Part shown: positions 1 to 8,273 of the stretch, in pieces
How the letters are laid out: each line of letters starts with the position of its first letter
How positions within the stretch are numbered: the first letter of the stretch is position 1
From: Flavobacterium oncorhynchi
GTDB lineage: Bacteria > Bacteroidota > Bacteroidia > Flavobacteriales > Flavobacteriaceae
Reading direction: 5' to 3'
Assembly: GCF_002217355.1 (NCBI RefSeq)
Contig: NZ_MUHA01000031.1
Span: 27,443-91,442, forward strand
DNA length: 64,000 bases
Notes under the pieces: generated by a model
The model's database searches: none
The model's input: only the letters and a program-made list of their open reading frames with translations
Told to the model about the DNA's origin: nothing
Position numbers and translations under genes: made by a program

Positions 1-1842
1 GTCTTCAATCAGTAAAATTGATTTGTGCTGTAATTGAGAATCGTCGTATGTTTTTTCTTCTTGTACAACCTCCAAAGCTTCTTTGTTAATTTTAAAATCT
101 AATTTAAAAGTAAAAGTAGATCCTTTGCCAACTTCACTTTTTAGTTTTATTTCGCCGCCCAAAAGTTCAATTAGTTTTTTTACAATAGTAAGTCCAAGAC
201 CAGTTCCGCCATATTTTCGATTTACCTCTATTGATCCTTGCGAAAAACTCTCAAAAACAGTTTGCAATTTATCTTCAGGAATTCCAATTCCAGTATCAAC
301 AATTTCAAAATAAACCGTTGCCGTATCATCTTCCTCAGCATATAATTTTGCAATTACATTTACATTTCCGTTTTGAGTGAATTTTAATGCGTTGTTGATT
401 AAGTTCAATATAATTTGAGACAATTTAGTAGGATCGCCAATTAAATTGTCAGGAATTGATTTGTCTATCTCAAGATTGAAGTAATTTTTATTGGCAGTAG
501 CCAATTCTTTTAAAGAACTTTGAATGTTAAAAAGAAGCTCTTTTAAATTAAAACTGATACTTTCAACTTCGACTTTAGTCGAATCGATTTTATTAATTTC
601 AAGAATTTCGTTGATAAAAGTGGTCAGGTAGTTTCCTGAAAATTTTAAAGATTCTAAGTATTTTAGCTGCGTTTCTTTAGGATCGTCTTCAAGTAATAAA
701 TGAGTAATTCCATTGATCGCATTCAATGGTGTGCGAAGTTCATGGCTTACTGTTGATAAAAATTCTGACCTGGCTTTTGAAGCTTTTTCGGCTTTGTTTT
801 TAGCAAGGATTAGCTCTTTGTTTTTTTCTCGTAAAAGCAGGTTGTTTTGATTTCGAATAATGTTGTTTTTGTATAAAGCTAAACTTAAAAGCGATAGAAT
901 CGAAATTAAAGCAATTGCCAAAATACTAACCAATTTAGAATAACGATAGGTTTTTAATTGAATTTTTTCTTCGCTTTCACGTTTTATGCTGTTATTTAAA
1001 GATTGATTTTTTTTGAATTTCTGATATTCATTAAAATCAATTTTAGCATTTTTTAATTTTAAAATGTAGTTTTCTAATTGATAATGTTCATCTAAATAAG
1101 AATAAGCAAGATCAAAGTTTCTATTTTTTTTATAATACTGACTGATGGCTAAAACAATTTTAGATTTTTGCGGAAGATCATTTATCATCGCATTATAATC
1201 TAGTGCTTTATCAAAATAAATTATGGCAGAATCATTGCGTTTAAGTGCGCTTTCAATTAATCCAAGTTGATAGTAAGAACTGCTTTTTGTTTTTAAAATA
1301 GCAGGATTGTCAGGTTTTTTAGTGATTTTTTGTAAAGTCTTAGCCGCTGATCGTAAGTTTTGATTTGCCTTAAAAGCCATTGCTTTTTGATAGCTGAGAA
1401 CTTCGGCGCTGTCAACAACTCCTAGTTCTTTTATAAGGTCTTGAGCTTTTGCGTAATATACATCGGCAGTTTTGTAGTTGCCCATTGCTGTGTTTGCAGC
1501 ACCAATATAATGCAGCGCCAAAATTTTTGTGCAATTGGGTTTTACACTGTCAAATGAGGATACACTCTTGTGAAAGTTCTTTAAAGCTTCGTCATATTTT
1601 TGCTGATTGTAAAATATTTTTCCAAGCTTAAAGGTTTGGTTGGCTAGATTTTGGGTATGATGATGTGTCTCACAAAAATCAATTGATTTTTTAGTGTAAA
1701 AAACAGCATTATTGTATTTTTTATTGTTAAGATTTTTATTGGCGAGTTTATTGTAATAGGAAACACTATCCGTATTCTTTTTAGTTTGAGAATACAAAAA
1801 TGAATTAAAAAAACAAACCAGAATAAGAATGTGGTATTTCAT
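1..1842 (-). CDS. Hybrid sensor histidine kinase with TPR sensor region (partial)
   Basis: The gene starts at 1842 and runs off the left edge, leaving 614 codons. It begins with a signal peptide (MKYHILILVCFFNSFLYSQ), followed by an extracytoplasmic region of tetratricopeptide-like helices, one membrane helix (about residues 310-330) and a short coiled coil. The kinase core has the HisKA motif SHELRTPLN with phospho-acceptor His367, then the ATPase boxes DTGIGIP and GGTGLGL. The last visible residues, KSILLIED, are the first strand and acidic pocket of a receiver domain, so this is a hybrid kinase. The periplasmic TPR design is common in Bacteroidota. The signal sensed cannot be told from sequence, and the output domain lies outside the window. 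Confidence 0.93.
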   Translation of the reverse strand, partial: MKYHILILVCFFNSFLYSQTKKNTDSVSYYNKLANKNLNNKKYNNAVFYTKKSIDFCETHHHTQNLANQTFKLGKIFYNQQKYDEALKNFHKSVSSFDSVKPNCTKILALHYIGAANTAMGNYKTADVYYAKAQDLIKELGVVDSAEVLSYQKAMAFKANQNLRSAAKTLQKITKKPDNPAILKTKSSSYYQLGLIESALKRNDSAIIYFDKALDYNAMINDLPQKSKIVLAISQYYKKNRNFDLAYSYLDEHYQLENYILKLKNAKIDFNEYQKFKKNQSLNNSIKRESEEKIQLKTYRYSKLVSILAIALISILSLLSLALYKNNIIRNQNNLLLREKNKELILAKNKAEKASKARSEFLSTVSHELRTPLNAINGITHLLLEDDPKETQLKYLESLKFSGNYLTTFINEILEINKIDSTKVEVESISFNLKELLFNIQSSLKELATANKNYFNLEIDKSIPDNLIGDPTKLSQIILNLINNALKFTQNGNVNVIAKLYAEEDDTATVYFEIVDTGIGIPEDKLQTVFESFSQGSIEVNRKYGGTGLGLTIVKKLIELLGGEIKLKSEVGKGSTFTFKLDFKINKEALEVVQEEKTYDDSQLQHKSILLIED

Positions 1843-1868
1843 GTATTGCAATGCTTTTACAATGAATT

Positions 1869-2867
1869 CTATTTTTTTCTTATCAGTAAAATCAAATCTA
1901 TTAATCTTGATGAATATCCAATTTCGTTATCATACCAGCCCACAACTTTTACCATTTTATCAATAACAGATGTAAGTTGTGCATCAAAAAGGCACGAATG
2001 CGTGTTGCCAATTATGTCAACAGAAACGATTGGATCTTCAGTATAATCTAGTATTCCTTTTAAATTTGTTTTTGAGGCTTCTTCAAATGCTTTATTAATT
2101 TCGTCAATACTGACAGCACGTTTTACATTAAACGTTATGTCGGTCAATGAGCCATCAGGAACTGGAACACGAATGCCGCAGCCTCCTATTTTTTCATGCA
2201 ATTTAGGAAAAATTTTTGTTAATGCCTTAGCTGCACCTGTAGTTGTTGGAACAATTGACTGACTTGCGCCTCTCGCACGGCGTAAATCCTTATGTGGCTG
2301 GTCGTGAAGACTTTGGTCAGTTGTGTAGGAATGTATTGTTGTAATGTAAGCTTGTTCAATTCCGCATAATTCCTCGATAATTTTTATCATCGGAGCCGCA
2401 TTATTTGTTGTACAGCTTGCATTAGAAACAATGTCTTCCGTTCCGTCCAGAATAGTTTCATTTACCCCTAAAACAACAGTTTTTATTGTGTCTACTTCAG
2501 AAGGAGCAGAAAGGATTACTTTTTTTGCCCCAGCTTCTATGTGTGCATTTAATTCTTCGTGTGTTTTATATTTTCCTGTTGATTCTATAACAAAGTCGAT
2601 AGAATGACTTTTCCAATCTAAGTTAGAAATGCTTTTTTCATGAAAAAATAAAAAGTGTCTATCGTCAACAATTATCCCATTTTCATCATGAGATACCTTA
2701 AATGGCAAAACACCATGTATGCTGTCGTATTTTGTTAAATGCGACATGGTTTTGTTATCGGCAATGTCGTTAATTGCAATAACTTCGATTTCAGGGTGGT
2801 TTAGAAGCAGACGGAATAAGTTTCTTCCAATTCTTCCAAAACCATTAATAGCAATTCTTGTTTTCAA
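1869..2867 (-). CDS. gap: Glyceraldehyde-3-phosphate dehydrogenase
   Basis: A cytoplasmic glycolytic enzyme that oxidises and phosphorylates glyceraldehyde 3-phosphate to 1,3-bisphosphoglycerate. The 332-residue protein has the usual family length. It opens with the Rossmann motif INGFGRIGR (residues 7-15). Asp34 at the end of the second strand favours NAD over NADP. The active site SNASCTTNN carries the nucleophile Cys152, and His179 in TTIHSYTTDQ is its partner. It lies downstream of lipA on the same strand, separated by 85 bases containing a hairpin repeat, so co-transcription is possible but unproven. Many flavobacteria carry more than one GAPDH. The sequence does not say whether this copy serves glycolysis or gluconeogenesis. 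Confidence 0.96.
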   Translation of the reverse strand: MKTRIAINGFGRIGRNLFRLLLNHPEIEVIAINDIADNKTMSHLTKYDSIHGVLPFKVSHDENGIIVDDRHFLFFHEKSISNLDWKSHSIDFVIESTGKYKTHEELNAHIEAGAKKVILSAPSEVDTIKTVVLGVNETILDGTEDIVSNASCTTNNAAPMIKIIEELCGIEQAYITTIHSYTTDQSLHDQPHKDLRRARGASQSIVPTTTGAAKALTKIFPKLHEKIGGCGIRVPVPDGSLTDITFNVKRAVSIDEINKAFEEASKTNLKGILDYTEDPIVSVDIIGNTHSCLFDAQLTSVIDKMVKVVGWYDNEIGYSSRLIDLILLIRKK

Positions 2868-2897
2868 TATTTTGTTTATTTGTTTAATCGTTCAGCC

Positions 2898-2934
2898 GTT
2901 TAATCGTTTTATCAATGTGATTAAACGATTAAAC
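2898..2934. repeat. Intergenic hairpin repeat, ATTAAACGATT type
   Basis: Two perfectly complementary 12-base arms (2898-2909 and 2923-2934, core TTTAATCGTTT/AAACGATTAAA) are separated by 13 bases. Further partial copies of TTTAATCG flank the hairpin. There is no U-run straight after the stem, so it is not a typical terminator. The same core forms a longer hairpin at 23899-23946. Confidence 0.7.
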
Positions 2935-2952
2935 AGTTAAACAAATAACCTT

Positions 2953-3819
2953 TTATAATATGTGTTTTTGTGCTTTGTATGAAGAACGAACTAACGGACC
3001 GCTTTCTACATGTCTGAAACCTAATTCTTGACCAAATTTTTCATATCGAGCAAATTGTTCAGGTGTAATGAACTCTTTTACTGGTAAATGCTTTTTACTG
3101 GGTTGTAAATACTGTCCAATAGTAACAACATCAACATTTGCATTTCGCAGGTCAGTCATAGTTTGAAAAACTTCTTCTTCCGTTTCTCCAAGACCTAACA
3201 TGATTCCAGATTTGGTTCTGTTTATTCCTTTTTCTTTCAAGTAACGCAAAACTTCTAAACTGCGATCGTATTTTGCTTGAATACGAACTTCTCTCGTTAA
3301 ACGTCGAACGGTTTCAACATTGTGTGAAACTACTTCAGGATTTGCTTCCACAATTCGATCCAGATTTCTTTCCATTCCTTGAAAATCTGGAATTAAAGTC
3401 TCAAGTGTAGTGTTTGGATTCATTCTGCGAATCGCTTTTACAGTTTCAATCCAAATTATTGAACCGCCGTCTTTTAAATCATCTCTATCAACACTTGTAA
3501 TTACGGCATGTTTGATATTCATGATTTTTATAGAACGAGCTACTTTTTCAGGTTCATCCCAATCTACCGTTTCGGGTCTGCCGGTTTTAACACCGCAAAA
3601 ACCACAAGATCTAGTACAGATGTTTCCTAGTATCATAAAAGTAGCAGTACCTTCTCCCCAGCATTCTCCCATATTTGGGCAGCTTCCAGAGGTGCAAATC
3701 GTATTTAAACTGTATTTATCGACTAAACCACGTAGTTCAGTATATTTTTGTCCAATTGGTAATTTTACCTTCAACCATTTAGGTTTTGCGGCTGGTATGT
3801 TTTCAATGACTGTTTCCAT
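2953..3819 (-). CDS. lipA: Lipoyl synthase
   Basis: A radical-SAM enzyme that inserts two sulfur atoms into protein-bound octanoyl groups, producing the lipoyl cofactor of the 2-oxoacid dehydrogenases. Both iron-sulfur sites are complete. The auxiliary cluster ligands are Cys42, Cys47 and Cys53 in CTSGSCPNMGEC, and the radical-SAM triad is Cys68, Cys72 and Cys75 in CTRSCGFC. The C-terminal RSSYKA motif supplies the conserved serine ligand. The length of 288 residues is normal for the family. A Bacteroidota-type -7 box lies about 20 bases upstream of the start. No lipB is adjacent in this window. Confidence 0.97.
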   Translation of the reverse strand: METVIENIPAAKPKWLKVKLPIGQKYTELRGLVDKYSLNTICTSGSCPNMGECWGEGTATFMILGNICTRSCGFCGVKTGRPETVDWDEPEKVARSIKIMNIKHAVITSVDRDDLKDGGSIIWIETVKAIRRMNPNTTLETLIPDFQGMERNLDRIVEANPEVVSHNVETVRRLTREVRIQAKYDRSLEVLRYLKEKGINRTKSGIMLGLGETEEEVFQTMTDLRNANVDVVTIGQYLQPSKKHLPVKEFITPEQFARYEKFGQELGFRHVESGPLVRSSYKAQKHIL

Positions 3820-3837
3820 ATATCATAATTCAAAGTA

Positions 3838-3845
3838 CAAAGATA
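3838..3845 (-). promoter_or_regulatory. Candidate lipA promoter -7 box
   Basis: Read on the minus strand this is TATCTTTG, a perfect match to the Bacteroidota consensus TAnnTTTG, about 20 bases upstream of the lipA start. No good -33 TTG is seen at the expected distance. Confidence 0.5.
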
Positions 3846-4012
3846 CGTAATGTAGTTTATTTGGAGATGCTAATTTAATTTTCGTTTACAGTTTGTATTT
3901 TTTGATTTATTTAAAACTATTAAGTTCAGCTATTAATTACTTGTATTTAGATGTTTTTCTTGTTTTATTTTTTTTACTCTTCTTGAATATTTTTACGCTT
4001 TAGCTTGATTTT

Positions 4013-4282
4013 ATGAAAAAGAATGGTTACGATGTAAATGCAATGGAGTCAGCTTTTAGAATTCTTCAAAATCTAAGTGAAGGAGCGGAATCTTCTTTTA
4101 TTACTAAAATGATGAGTTCGCATCCCGATTCTAGTAAAAGAGCAGATGACGCTAAAAAGAAAGTAACAAAAGATGGTTTGTATAAAGCTTATGTACAGCA
4201 GAAAATTGATAATACTGCGCCTGTAAAGGCAAAAGCAGCAACAAAAGCACCAGCTAAAAAGACGACAACAAAGAAAAAGTAA
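4013..4282 (+). pseudogene. Truncated duplicate of the M48 protease 3' end
   Basis: The 89-residue reading frame matches only the last third of the intact M48 protease 200 bases downstream: KKNGYDVNA, then SAFRIL, MMSSHPDS, KRADDAKK, DGLYK and YVQQKIDNT occur in the same order in both, as does the TTKKK tail. The zinc-binding HExxH part is absent. Similarity begins at the first codons, and the DNA upstream no longer resembles the protease gene. It therefore looks like the surviving 3' end of a tandem duplicate. It retains its own terminator. Translation of the short frame is possible but it cannot be an active protease. Confidence 0.75.
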
Positions 4283-4301
4283 TATTTTTTCATAAAACCT
4301 A

Positions 4302-4338
4302 AAAACGGCAAATTCTCCAGAGAACTTGCCGTTTTTTT
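4302..4338 (+). terminator. Intrinsic terminator after the M48 remnant
   Basis: The stem AAACGGCAA/TTGCCGTTT encloses an inner TTCTC/GAGAA pairing and is followed by a run of T. It lies 20 bases after the stop codon of the truncated M48 copy. Confidence 0.8.
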
Positions 4339-4461
4339 GTTATACCGTCGAAGTGCAATGAATAATAGCTGTAGATCGTTATACAACTCATCAAAAATTT
4401 ATATCTTTAATTTGTTAAAAAAAACAAGCTTTTGGTGAAATAAAATAGTATTTTATTGTAA

Positions 4462-4469
4462 TACATTTG
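4462..4469 (+). promoter_or_regulatory. Candidate promoter -7 box of the M48 protease
   Basis: TACATTTG matches TAnnTTTG and would place the transcript start around 4475, just ahead of the preferred start codon at 4498. A TTTG at 4431-4434 is too far upstream (27 bases) to be an ideal -33 element. Confidence 0.4.
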
Positions 4470-4497
4470 TTGTTAAATAATAATTATGTTTAGAGAT

Positions 4498-5370
4498 ATG
4501 AAAAAGAAATTTATTGTATTAGGGGTTTTGTTTGCTGCTTTTGGATTTACAAAAACAAATGCGCAAATTAATTTAGGCGATAAAGCAATTGGAGCAGTTC
4601 AAAAAGGAGTAACAGCGTTTACATTAACGAATGCAGATGCAGCGGCTTTATCTAAAGAAGCAGTTGCAAAAATGGATGCTGAAAATGAAGTGGCTGGACC
4701 AACTGATGGTTATACACTAAGATTGAACAGAGTGTTTGGAAAATATACTGCTGGTGATGGATATACTTTAAATTATAAAGTATACAAAGTTAAAGATGTG
4801 AATGCTTTCGCTACTGCAGATGGAAGTGTGCGTGTATATTCGGGTTTAATGGATATTATGGATGATAACGAATTGCTGGCTGTAATAGGTCATGAAATTG
4901 GCCACGTTGCCAACAACGATTCCAGAGATGCAATGCGTGCGGCTTACCAAAAAGAAGCAGTAATTGATGGAGTTTCTTCTCAATCAGCAAAAATATCTTC
5001 AGTAACCGACAGTCAGTTAGGAAAAATCGGAAGCGCTATGATTGACAGCAAACACAGCCGTAAACAAGAAAGCGAAGCGGATTTATTTTCGTATAATTTC
5101 TTGAAGAAAAATGGTTATGATGTAAATGCTGAAGAATCAGCGTTTAGAATTCTGGCTAAAATGAGTGAAGGGGCTCAAGCTTCTTTTATTGATCAAATGA
5201 TGAGTTCGCATCCAGATTCTAAGAAAAGAGCAGATGATGCAAAAAAGAGAGCTGAGAAAGACGGTTTGTATAAGCCATACGTGCAGCAAAAAATAGATAA
5301 TACAGTTCCAAAAGCGGCAACGACTAAAAAGGCAGCTACAACCAAAAAAACAACAACTAAAAAGAAATAA
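4498..5370 (+). CDS. Secreted M48-family zinc metallopeptidase
   Basis: A predicted periplasmic or outer-membrane-associated protease. Translation from 4498 starts directly with a signal peptide (MKKKFIVLGVLFAAFGFTKT, cleaved near NAQ). An ATG at 4486 would add MFRD in front and is less likely. Counting from 4486, the zinc site is His136-Glu-x-x-His140 in GHEIGH with third ligand Glu195 in QESEAD. The C terminus is a low-complexity Lys/Thr/Ala tail (TTKKAATTKKTTTKKK). The family includes BepA/LoiP-type proteases that deal with outer-membrane protein folding, but the substrate here is unknown. A broken copy of its 3' end lies just upstream. Confidence 0.9.
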   Translation: MKKKFIVLGVLFAAFGFTKTNAQINLGDKAIGAVQKGVTAFTLTNADAAALSKEAVAKMDAENEVAGPTDGYTLRLNRVFGKYTAGDGYTLNYKVYKVKDVNAFATADGSVRVYSGLMDIMDDNELLAVIGHEIGHVANNDSRDAMRAAYQKEAVIDGVSSQSAKISSVTDSQLGKIGSAMIDSKHSRKQESEADLFSYNFLKKNGYDVNAEESAFRILAKMSEGAQASFIDQMMSSHPDSKKRADDAKKRAEKDGLYKPYVQQKIDNTVPKAATTKKAATTKKTTTKKK

Positions 5371-5383
5371 TAATTTCTAGTTT

Positions 5384-5427
5384 AAAAAGAGAACGGCAGA
5401 TCGTATGATCTGCCGTTCTCTTTTTTT
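5384..5427. terminator. Bidirectional intrinsic terminator
   Basis: A long perfect stem (AGAGAACGGCAGATC paired with GATCTGCCGTTCTCT, GTAT loop) is flanked by A5 on the left and T7 on the right. It lies between the convergent M48 protease and PH-domain genes and can serve both. Confidence 0.9.
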
Positions 5428-5438
5428 ATATACTGTTT

Positions 5439-5819
5439 TTAGCCTAAAACGTGATGTGCTAAAACTTTTTGAACGTCGTAAACATTAACAGATTTGTTAA
5501 ATTGTTTAACGATACTAGGATTTAGTTCGCTTGAAACCCATATTTTTAATTCAGCATCAAGGTCAAAAGTCCCAGCAGTTTCTACGCTGAAACGAGTGAT
5601 GCTTTTGTAAGCAATAGATTTATATTCGGTTTTACTTCCTGTTAATCCTTGTACGTCAACTAAGATTAATCTTTTGTTTGTAAAGATAAAAGTATCACGT
5701 ATTAGTTTAAAACCCATTTCAATTTCTTCATTATCAGTTAATAACTGACCATACTTTTTAAGCAAATCGTCCTGAGTGACAGTACCTGCATTACCCATAA
5801 GGGCTGAAAATATTCCCAT
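5439..5819 (-). CDS. Bacterial PH-domain protein (YvbH-like, bPH_1)
   Basis: A 126-residue cytoplasmic protein with no signal peptide or membrane segment. The pattern MGIFSALMG, then DLLKKYGQLLTDNEEIEMGFKL, then TFIFTNKRLILVD matches the bacterial pleckstrin-homology family with a short helical N terminus and one beta-rich domain. TNKRLI is the usual signature strand. The biochemical role of this family is not established. It is a single gene converging on the M48 protease and shares that gene's terminator. Confidence 0.8.
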   Translation of the reverse strand: MGIFSALMGNAGTVTQDDLLKKYGQLLTDNEEIEMGFKLIRDTFIFTNKRLILVDVQGLTGSKTEYKSIAYKSITRFSVETAGTFDLDAELKIWVSSELNPSIVKQFNKSVNVYDVQKVLAHHVLG

Positions 5820-5863
5820 TTTTTTAGTTTTTAGTTTTTGAATATTAAGTATGTAAAAGTAAT

Positions 5864-6607
5864 TTATTTGCTAATTTTTATTCGATGTTTTTGCATTAAA
5901 AAAATAGAAGTTAGTATTAGTGAAAGTAAAACTGCAGAAATTACAGAAACGATAATATTTCCATATTCTTTAATTCCAATACCTGCAAAAAAACGTAAAA
6001 TTAAAATTAAGACAAAAAATAAGAATGTTGCAAACCAATAATTTTTATTGACAGGATTTCTTGAGATTGCATTTTTAGGAAGTTTGAAAATGGCAAAAAA
6101 TATAATAACTCCTCCTAAGAATGTACTTAAATGCTGAGCTATTTTTAATATGGGAATATCAATACCAAATAAATAAATAGAATTTTGTAATGCAGCGATG
6201 TGATTTACAAAGTACCCGCTGTCATGAGTAAAGCTATCCCAAAGAAGATGAGATGCAGTACCGATAAGAATTGAAAAGAAGACTACAATCCAATTTTGTT
6301 TGAAATAGTTATTCCAATTAAATGTTGTAAAAATTAGGAATCTTGATTGGAGACAATACGGTAAATTGTTAAAAAGTAGATTTTTAACTTTATTGTGAAA
6401 AATAAAAGAAATAAACAGTGCTAGAGGTAAATCAAACCAAAATACGCCAGCTATAGTATGGCTGTAAATACTTTGAATTCGCATTCTGATAAAATATTCA
6501 AAATCGGGTATCATACTGCCAATAATTAAACCGGTTAGTGAAAACCATCTTTTGTTTAAAAATGGCAGAGGTAAAATTATTGCAGGATGGGCAAAAGTGA
6601 ATGGCAT
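5864..6607 (-). CDS. DUF4184 family multi-pass membrane protein
   Basis: A 247-residue inner-membrane protein with about five hydrophobic helices. The N-terminal MPFTFAHPAIILPL, followed by GSMIPDFEYF and SHLLWDSFTHD, is the hallmark of DUF4184. The conserved His/Asp residues (AHP, PDFEYF, HLLWD) resemble those of membrane-bound metal-dependent hydrolases related to YdjM, although no activity has been shown. It appears to be monocistronic, with a 44-base gap to the PH-domain gene downstream. Confidence 0.8.
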   Translation of the reverse strand: MPFTFAHPAIILPLPFLNKRWFSLTGLIIGSMIPDFEYFIRMRIQSIYSHTIAGVFWFDLPLALFISFIFHNKVKNLLFNNLPYCLQSRFLIFTTFNWNNYFKQNWIVVFFSILIGTASHLLWDSFTHDSGYFVNHIAALQNSIYLFGIDIPILKIAQHLSTFLGGVIIFFAIFKLPKNAISRNPVNKNYWFATFLFFVLILILRFFAGIGIKEYGNIIVSVISAVLLSLILTSIFLMQKHRIKISK

Positions 6608-6702
6608 TATAAAAAAATATTAGTTTTTTACTGCGTTAAAAATAAGATTAATAAATCAATAAAAAACTAATATTTTTTAATTGGTCGGTAGTTTGAAGCA
6701 TA

Positions 6703-6732
6703 AAAAAAGCAGAACCTAAATTCTGCTTTTCT
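6703..6732 (-). terminator. Intrinsic terminator after tonB
   Basis: Read on the minus strand, the stem AAAAGCAGAA/TTCTGCTTTT is followed by a T-run. It starts a few bases after the tonB stop codon. Confidence 0.8.
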
Positions 6733-6736
6733 ATTT

Positions 6737-7567
6737 TTATTCTGCTTCTGTTTTTATTGTTATCGGGAGGTTGTAAGCAGTTCTTACTGCTTTACCGTTT
6801 AGTATTCCCGGAGTCCATTTTGTTTTTAATGATTTTAAAACTCTAATTGCTTCTTTCCCCATTCCATAACCTGGATCGTTTTTCACTAGGATGTCTGTAA
6901 TTGAGCCGTCTTTTTCAATTACAAAAGAAACATACACTCGTAATGTTTTTTCAGTATCCAATTCTGGTCTGTTAAAGTTGTTTCCAACATAAGCATAGAA
7001 TTTAGCCATTCCGCCTGGAAATTCTGGCATTTTGTCTAAAATTGCTGAGTTTACAGGCTCGTTTCCGCCATCAGTAGATGGAGCTACTTCGCCTCCTCCG
7101 CCAGTACTTGGTAATACATTAACTCCAGTTCCAGTTCCAGCGTTTGTATTATCAACAACAGGAGCATTATCTGTGTTTGTTGCAATTACTTCGGGTGTGG
7201 CTTGATCAGCACTGGTAACTATTGGATTTGTTAACTGTAGATTAGTAGACGCTGCGGCAGCTGTATTTTGCTGCTGCGGTGGTGCAACAGTTTCAGTTTG
7301 CTTTGGTCTAATAATATCACGATCAAGATTTACGGGCGTAATAGGATCGCTAATAGTTACAGGTTCTTCAATAGGATCATGTGTCCTAAATTTATTAATC
7401 AGCATCGATACGCTTCCTAAGGCTGCTAGTAACAACAGTCCCATGAATAGTGCTGTAATAGTAGTTTTAGAATTCTCTTGACGTAATTGATACGCGCCGT
7501 ACTCTTTGTTTTTGTTTTCGAAAACAAGATCAATCCACTTGCTTTCATAGATGCTTAATTTAGACAT
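6737..7567 (-). CDS. TonB-family energy transducer
   Basis: A 276-residue inner-membrane protein that would couple the proton motive force to TonB-dependent outer-membrane receptors. It has a cytoplasmic N-terminal segment (SKWIDLVFENKNKEYGAYQL, typical of Bacteroidota TonB), one membrane helix at about residues 36-57, a periplasmic Pro/Gln/Thr/Gly-rich linker and a C-terminal TonB domain from about residue 180. That domain includes FPGGMAKFYAYV, VSFVIEKDGSI and the terminal AYNLPITIK strand. No exbB or exbD is adjacent. It carries its own terminator. Confidence 0.92.
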   Translation of the reverse strand: MSKLSIYESKWIDLVFENKNKEYGAYQLRQENSKTTITALFMGLLLLAALGSVSMLINKFRTHDPIEEPVTISDPITPVNLDRDIIRPKQTETVAPPQQQNTAAAASTNLQLTNPIVTSADQATPEVIATNTDNAPVVDNTNAGTGTGVNVLPSTGGGGEVAPSTDGGNEPVNSAILDKMPEFPGGMAKFYAYVGNNFNRPELDTEKTLRVYVSFVIEKDGSITDILVKNDPGYGMGKEAIRVLKSLKTKWTPGILNGKAVRTAYNLPITIKTEAE

Positions 7568-7721
7568 GATTTTTGGGTTTTAAGGTTAAGTAACTTTAAA
7601 TCATACGCGATAAGAATTAGGGTTTTGACAAACAACGCAGAAGTTGTTGTTTTAGTGTGTTAAAGTAGTTTTTTTAAGAAAAAACCAGATAATGTGTTAT
7701 TCTTTTCTTAAAGATAATAAA

Positions 7722-8273
7722 TTATCTGTTACGATTAATGATTTCTGCTAACAATTTTTTAGCACGAAGTATTTTTACTTTAACATTACTTAAAGGTTCA
7801 TCTATTTTGCTGGCAATTTCCTGATACGTCATTTCTTGAAAATAACGCAGTTGAATTACTTCTTGATAATGAGGTTTTAATTCTTTGATACACAGAAGCA
7901 GTCGGGATAGATTTTGTTCTTTAATTAAGGCATCTTCAGCAGAAGGAGTAGTGTCAGCGATATTGTAAGCCTGCTGATCTTCGGCATCAGTAATTTCTAT
8001 AAAAAGGTTGGTTTTCTTTTTACGCAATAAATCAATGTAGACATTTTTTGCAATTGCAATCAGCCAAGTGTTAAACTGAAATTCAGAATTGTAAGAAGCA
8101 ATTTTGTCAAATGCTTTCGAAAAAGTTTCTATAGTAATATCTTCGGCAGTCGTTTCGTTTTCTGTTCGCTTAAGCATGAAGCTGTAAACTTCATTCCAAT
8201 AATAATCTAATAAAAAAGTAAAGGCGGCTTGATCGCCTTTTTTTGCTTTTTCTATTTTAGAATTTATTTCCAA
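7722..8273 (-). CDS. ECF-type RNA polymerase sigma-70 factor
   Basis: A 183-residue sigma factor with only regions 2 and 4. Region 2 spans about residues 15-85 (DYYWNEVYSFMLKRT, AEDITIETFSKAF, FNTWLIAIAKNVYIDLLR) and region 4 about 125-180 (LPH-type helix KPHYQEVIQLRYF, then MTYQEIASKIDEPLSNVKVKI). The start overlaps the end of the upstream glycosyltransferase gene by 10 bases, so the two are probably co-transcribed. No anti-sigma factor is adjacent, so its regulon and trigger cannot be inferred. Confidence 0.93.
   Translation of the reverse strand: MEINSKIEKAKKGDQAAFTFLLDYYWNEVYSFMLKRTENETTAEDITIETFSKAFDKIASYNSEFQFNTWLIAIAKNVYIDLLRKKKTNLFIEITDAEDQQAYNIADTTPSAEDALIKEQNLSRLLLCIKELKPHYQEVIQLRYFQEMTYQEIASKIDEPLSNVKVKILRAKKLLAEIINRNR

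Noticed and set aside
3410..3850. Plus-strand 146-residue frame opposite lipA
   Set aside because: It is an antisense shadow of lipA, whose iron-sulfur motifs are complete.
4189..4386. Minus-strand 65-residue frame over the M48 remnant
   Set aside because: It lies across a terminator and a gene fragment, with a Phe-rich composition expected from the antisense of a Lys-rich tail.
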